NCBI GenBank assembly: GCA_041493345.1
Contig: JBGPYQ010000133.1
Location: 1-8,975, forward strand
Direction of reading: 5' to 3'
DNA from: VBDM01 sp041493345
Lineage (GTDB): Bacteria; Pseudomonadota; Gammaproteobacteria; Burkholderiales; SG8-39
Length of the DNA stretch: 8,975 bases
Below the pieces are notes generated by a model. It did not search any database. It was not told where the DNA came from and saw only the letters and a program-made list of their open reading frames with translations. Made by a program: the position numbers and the translations under genes. Below are positions 6,848-8,975 of the stretch, in pieces. Every line of letters starts with the position of its first letter. Position 1 is the stretch's first letter.

Positions 6848-6856
6848 GACCGGTAT
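6842..6856. promoter_or_regulatory. Operator-like inverted repeat between kdsD and the antiporter gene
   Basis: ATACC and GGTAT are separated by 5 nt, giving a 15-bp inverted repeat in the middle of the 67-bp divergent gap. One arm overlaps the extended -10 element of kdsD, so a bound protein could block it. The arms are short and could occur by chance. No regulator gene is nearby. Confidence 0.25.
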
Positions 6857-6898
6857 CGGCACCTACGCGCTCAATCCCAATGAAACAACGACTTCCGC

Positions 6899-8869
6899 AT
6901 GGGTAACAGCCTTGAACTGGTGCTGATCCTGCTCGCGAGCACGGTATTCGTGGTGCTCGTGTTTCGCTCCTTGCATCTTCCGCCTTTGCTGGCTTATCTG
7001 CTGGTCGGGGTCTCGATCGGTCCGCTGGCCCTGGCGTGGATTCCGGACACCGAGGAAGGCCGCAATCTGGCCGAATTCGGCGTCGTCTTCCTGATGTTTT
7101 CGATCGGCCTCGAATTCAGCCTGTCGAAGCTGTTCAGCATGCGCCGCGCGGTATTCGGCCTGGGACTTGCGGAGGTCCTCGTGACCCTTGCTGCCGTGCT
7201 GACCGCCGCATTCGTCGCGGGTTGGCCCTGGCAGCCGGCGATCGCCATAGGCGGCGCTCTGGCCATGTCCTCGACGGCGATCGTGATACGGATGCTGGCC
7301 GAACGCTTGCAATTGGATACGCCGCACGGGCGCGACATCGTCGGCGTGCTGCTTTTCCAGGACCTGGCCGTGGTGCCCCTGCTCATCGTCATTCCGGCGA
7401 TCGCCGAGGGCGGCGGCGATCTTCCGCAGCGCCTGGCGCTGGCGCTCGCCAAGGCCGCGGTGGTGCTGGTCATCGTGCTGTTTCTCGGGCAAAAACTCAT
7501 GCGCGGCTGGTTCCACATCGTGGCGCGCCGACAATCGCGCGAGCTGTTCATTATCAACGTGCTCTTCATTACCCTGGGCCTGGCGTGGCTGACCGGCCGG
7601 GCCGGGCTGTCGCTCGCGCTGGGCGCGTTCCTGGCCGGGATGCTGATCGCGGAGACCGAATACCGCCATCAGGTCGAAGAAGACATCAAGCCGTTCCGCG
7701 ACGTCCTGCTGGGGCTGTTCTTCGTCACCATCGGAATGAAATTGGACCTGCGGTTCGTTGCCGATCATTTTGCGCTCGTGCTGGCCCTGGCGGTGCTGCT
7801 GATAGTGTTCAAATTCGTGCTGGTTGCGTGCATCTCGCGACTGTCCGGAGCCGCTCCCGGGACAGCGCTGCGCACCGGGCTCTCGCTCGCTCAGGCAGGC
7901 GAGTTCGGTCTGGTGCTGATTGTCCAGGCGCAAGGCCTGGGGCTGCTCGATCGTGACTACACGCAGTTGGTCGTCGCGGCGATGCTGCTGTCGATGCTCG
8001 CCGCTCCCTTCGTCATCCAGGCGAGCGACAGGCTGGTGCTGCGCTGGTCAGGGGCGGAATGGATGCTGAAGTCCCTGGAGCTGCACCGCGTCGCGGTGCA
8101 GAGCCTCGCCACGGAAAAGCACGTCATCCTGTGCGGCTACGGCCGCACCGGACAGCGCCTCGCGCATCTGCTCGAGGAGGAGGGGATCGGCTTCATCGCG
8201 CTCGATCCCGATCCGGAGCGGGTGCGGGAGGCGGCGACGGCCGGCGAGAGGGTGGTGTTCGGCGACGCCTCGCGGCGCGAGACGCTGATCGCGGCGGGTC
8301 TCGCGCGCGCGAGCGCGCTGGTCGTGACCTTCGCCGACACGCAACGCGCGCTCAGGATCCTGCATCACGTGCGTGAAATCCGCCCCGCGCTGCCGGTCAT
8401 CGTGCGCACGCTGGACGACGCCGACCTGGACAGGCTGATCGCCGCCGGCGCCGCCGAGGTCGTTCCGGATACCTTCGAATCGAGCCTGATGCTCGCCTCG
8501 CATGCCCTGGTGCTGCTCGGCGTGCCGCTCAAACGCGTGGTGCGCCGCATCCGCGACGTGCGCGAACATCGCTACAGCCTGTTGCGCGGCTTTTTCCATG
8601 GCGGCACCGATCCGGCCGAAGACCCCGAGGAGGCGCATGCGCCGCGCCTGCACTCGGTGACGCTCGCTCCGGGAGCGCGCGCATCCGGGGTCAGCCTAGA
8701 TGCGCTCGCGCTGCACGCGCTGGGGGTGAGCGTCGCCGCGATCCGGCGGGGCGACGTGCGCCTGGTGTCGCCGGGCCCGGAAACCCGGCTTGAGAACGGC
8801 GACGTGATCGTGCTGCTGGGTACCCCGGAGCAGCTCGCCGCCGCGGAGATGCGCCTGCTGCAGGGCTGA
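6899..8869 (+). CDS. CPA2-family monovalent cation:proton antiporter (Kef-type) with TrkA-N and TrkA-C domains
   Basis: Inner-membrane antiporter, probably exchanging K+ (or Na+) for protons. The 656-residue protein starts with a Na+/H+ exchanger-type membrane domain of about 12 spans (about 5-380). This includes the LPPLLAYLLVGVSIGP opening and a QD pair in the membrane (154-155, LLFQDLAVVP). The Kef-like segment ETEYRHQVEEDIKPF at 252-266 resembles the KefC regulatory loop. A TrkA-N/RCK domain follows (about 407-525), with the dinucleotide motif GYGRTG (413-418) and Asp436, favouring NAD(H). A TrkA-C domain lies at about 584-652. It is longer than E. coli KefB/KefC (about 600), which lack TrkA-C. 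The ATG at 6899 is certain because an in-frame TGA lies 18 nt upstream. It has no clear Shine-Dalgarno site. No KefF- or KefG-like partner is present. Substrate and glutathione control cannot be read from the sequence; kefB is a common annotation for this neighbour of kdsD. Confidence 0.93.
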   Translation: MGNSLELVLILLASTVFVVLVFRSLHLPPLLAYLLVGVSIGPLALAWIPDTEEGRNLAEFGVVFLMFSIGLEFSLSKLFSMRRAVFGLGLAEVLVTLAAVLTAAFVAGWPWQPAIAIGGALAMSSTAIVIRMLAERLQLDTPHGRDIVGVLLFQDLAVVPLLIVIPAIAEGGGDLPQRLALALAKAAVVLVIVLFLGQKLMRGWFHIVARRQSRELFIINVLFITLGLAWLTGRAGLSLALGAFLAGMLIAETEYRHQVEEDIKPFRDVLLGLFFVTIGMKLDLRFVADHFALVLALAVLLIVFKFVLVACISRLSGAAPGTALRTGLSLAQAGEFGLVLIVQAQGLGLLDRDYTQLVVAAMLLSMLAAPFVIQASDRLVLRWSGAEWMLKSLELHRVAVQSLATEKHVILCGYGRTGQRLAHLLEEEGIGFIALDPDPERVREAATAGERVVFGDASRRETLIAAGLARASALVVTFADTQRALRILHHVREIRPALPVIVRTLDDADLDRLIAAGAAEVVPDTFESSLMLASHALVLLGVPLKRVVRRIRDVREHRYSLLRGFFHGGTDPAEDPEEAHAPRLHSVTLAPGARASGVSLDALALHALGVSVAAIRRGDVRLVSPGPETRLENGDVIVLLGTPEQLAAAEMRLLQG

Positions 8870-8882
8870 GCGGTGAAACAAA

Positions 8883-8903
8883 AAGGCCGGCTGGGCCGGC
8901 CTT
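8883..8903 (-). terminator. GC-rich terminator hairpin with its T-tract on the minus strand
   Basis: Perfect 9-bp arms (AAGGCCGGC / GCCGGCCTT) enclose a 3-nt loop, 13 nt after the antiporter stop codon. A run of A before the left arm becomes TTTTTGTTT after the hairpin when read on the minus strand. The stronger intrinsic terminator therefore serves a minus-strand gene beyond the right edge. On the plus strand the hairpin is followed only by TT then GCTGGG, so it would be a weak terminator for the antiporter gene. It may act in both directions. Confidence 0.7.
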
Positions 8904-8916
8904 GCTGGGTGCCTGC

Positions 8917-8945
8917 CGTCATCCACGTGGAGCACGTGGATGACG
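8917..8945. repeat. Perfect palindrome with 13-bp arms
   Basis: CGTCATCCACGTG and its exact reverse complement flank a 3-nt GAG loop. CACGTGGA is also present twice in direct orientation inside it (8924-8931 and 8933-8940). No T-run follows on either strand, so it is not a standard intrinsic terminator. It could be a protein-binding site, a REP-like unit, or an RNA hairpin protecting a 3' end. Function unknown. The final 30 bases after it show nothing I can assign. Confidence 0.6.
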
Positions 8946-8975
8946 CGAGCGCCAGGTCAGAGCAGCGAGCGGCAG

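Noticed and set aside
6880..6906. Eight-codon upstream ORF overlapping the antiporter start
   Set aside because: No ribosome site before its ATG and no leader-peptide features; easily due to chance.
6863..7933. 356-codon minus-strand frame opposite the antiporter gene
   Set aside because: Gln/His/Arg-rich translation typical of the reverse of a hydrophobic membrane protein. The plus-strand frame has the real family motifs.
8300..8313. Perfect 14-bp CG-rich palindrome inside the antiporter gene
   Set aside because: It encodes a normal part of the TrkA-N domain, and alternating CG runs are common in GC-rich codon use.

Overview
The window looks like core chromosome of a GC-rich betaproteobacterium. 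The evidence is the gene order, the HprK, LptB and KdsD sequences, and the presence of both EIIA-Ntr and HPr kinase. Every gene call rests on recognisable motifs. I found no phage, IS, CRISPR array, tRNA or rRNA, and no sign of an undescribed multi-gene system.

From right to left on the minus strand, positions 6831 to 112 hold nine tightly packed genes: kdsD, kdsC, lptC, lptA, lptB, rpoN, hpf, ptsN and hprK. Most junctions overlap or are separated by at most about 32 bp, which fits one or a few polycistronic messages. The one larger gap, 99 bp between hpf and ptsN, can fold into a structured RNA. kdsD and kdsC make Kdo for the LPS inner core. lptC, lptA and lptB are parts of the Lpt bridge that moves LPS to the outer membrane. 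rpoN is sigma-54, hpf is the short ribosome hibernation factor, and ptsN and hprK belong to a regulatory phosphotransfer system. Envelope building is thus co-transcribed with nitrogen, stress and phosphotransfer regulation. The E. coli order is similar, but here hprK follows ptsN.

Divergent from kdsD, across a 67-bp gap, the plus strand carries one large gene (6899-8869). It encodes a CPA2/Kef-type cation:proton antiporter with cytoplasmic TrkA-N and TrkA-C regulatory domains. The gap holds an extended -10 promoter for kdsD placed so close to the ATG that the mRNA may be nearly leaderless, overlapped by a small inverted repeat.

The two edges are non-coding. Positions 1-111, downstream of hprK, hold two short C/G palindromes whose inward flanks resemble each other in inverted orientation, possibly a small interspersed repeat. 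Positions 8870-8975, downstream of the antiporter, hold a terminator-like hairpin whose T-tract lies on the minus strand, then a perfect 13-bp-arm palindrome.
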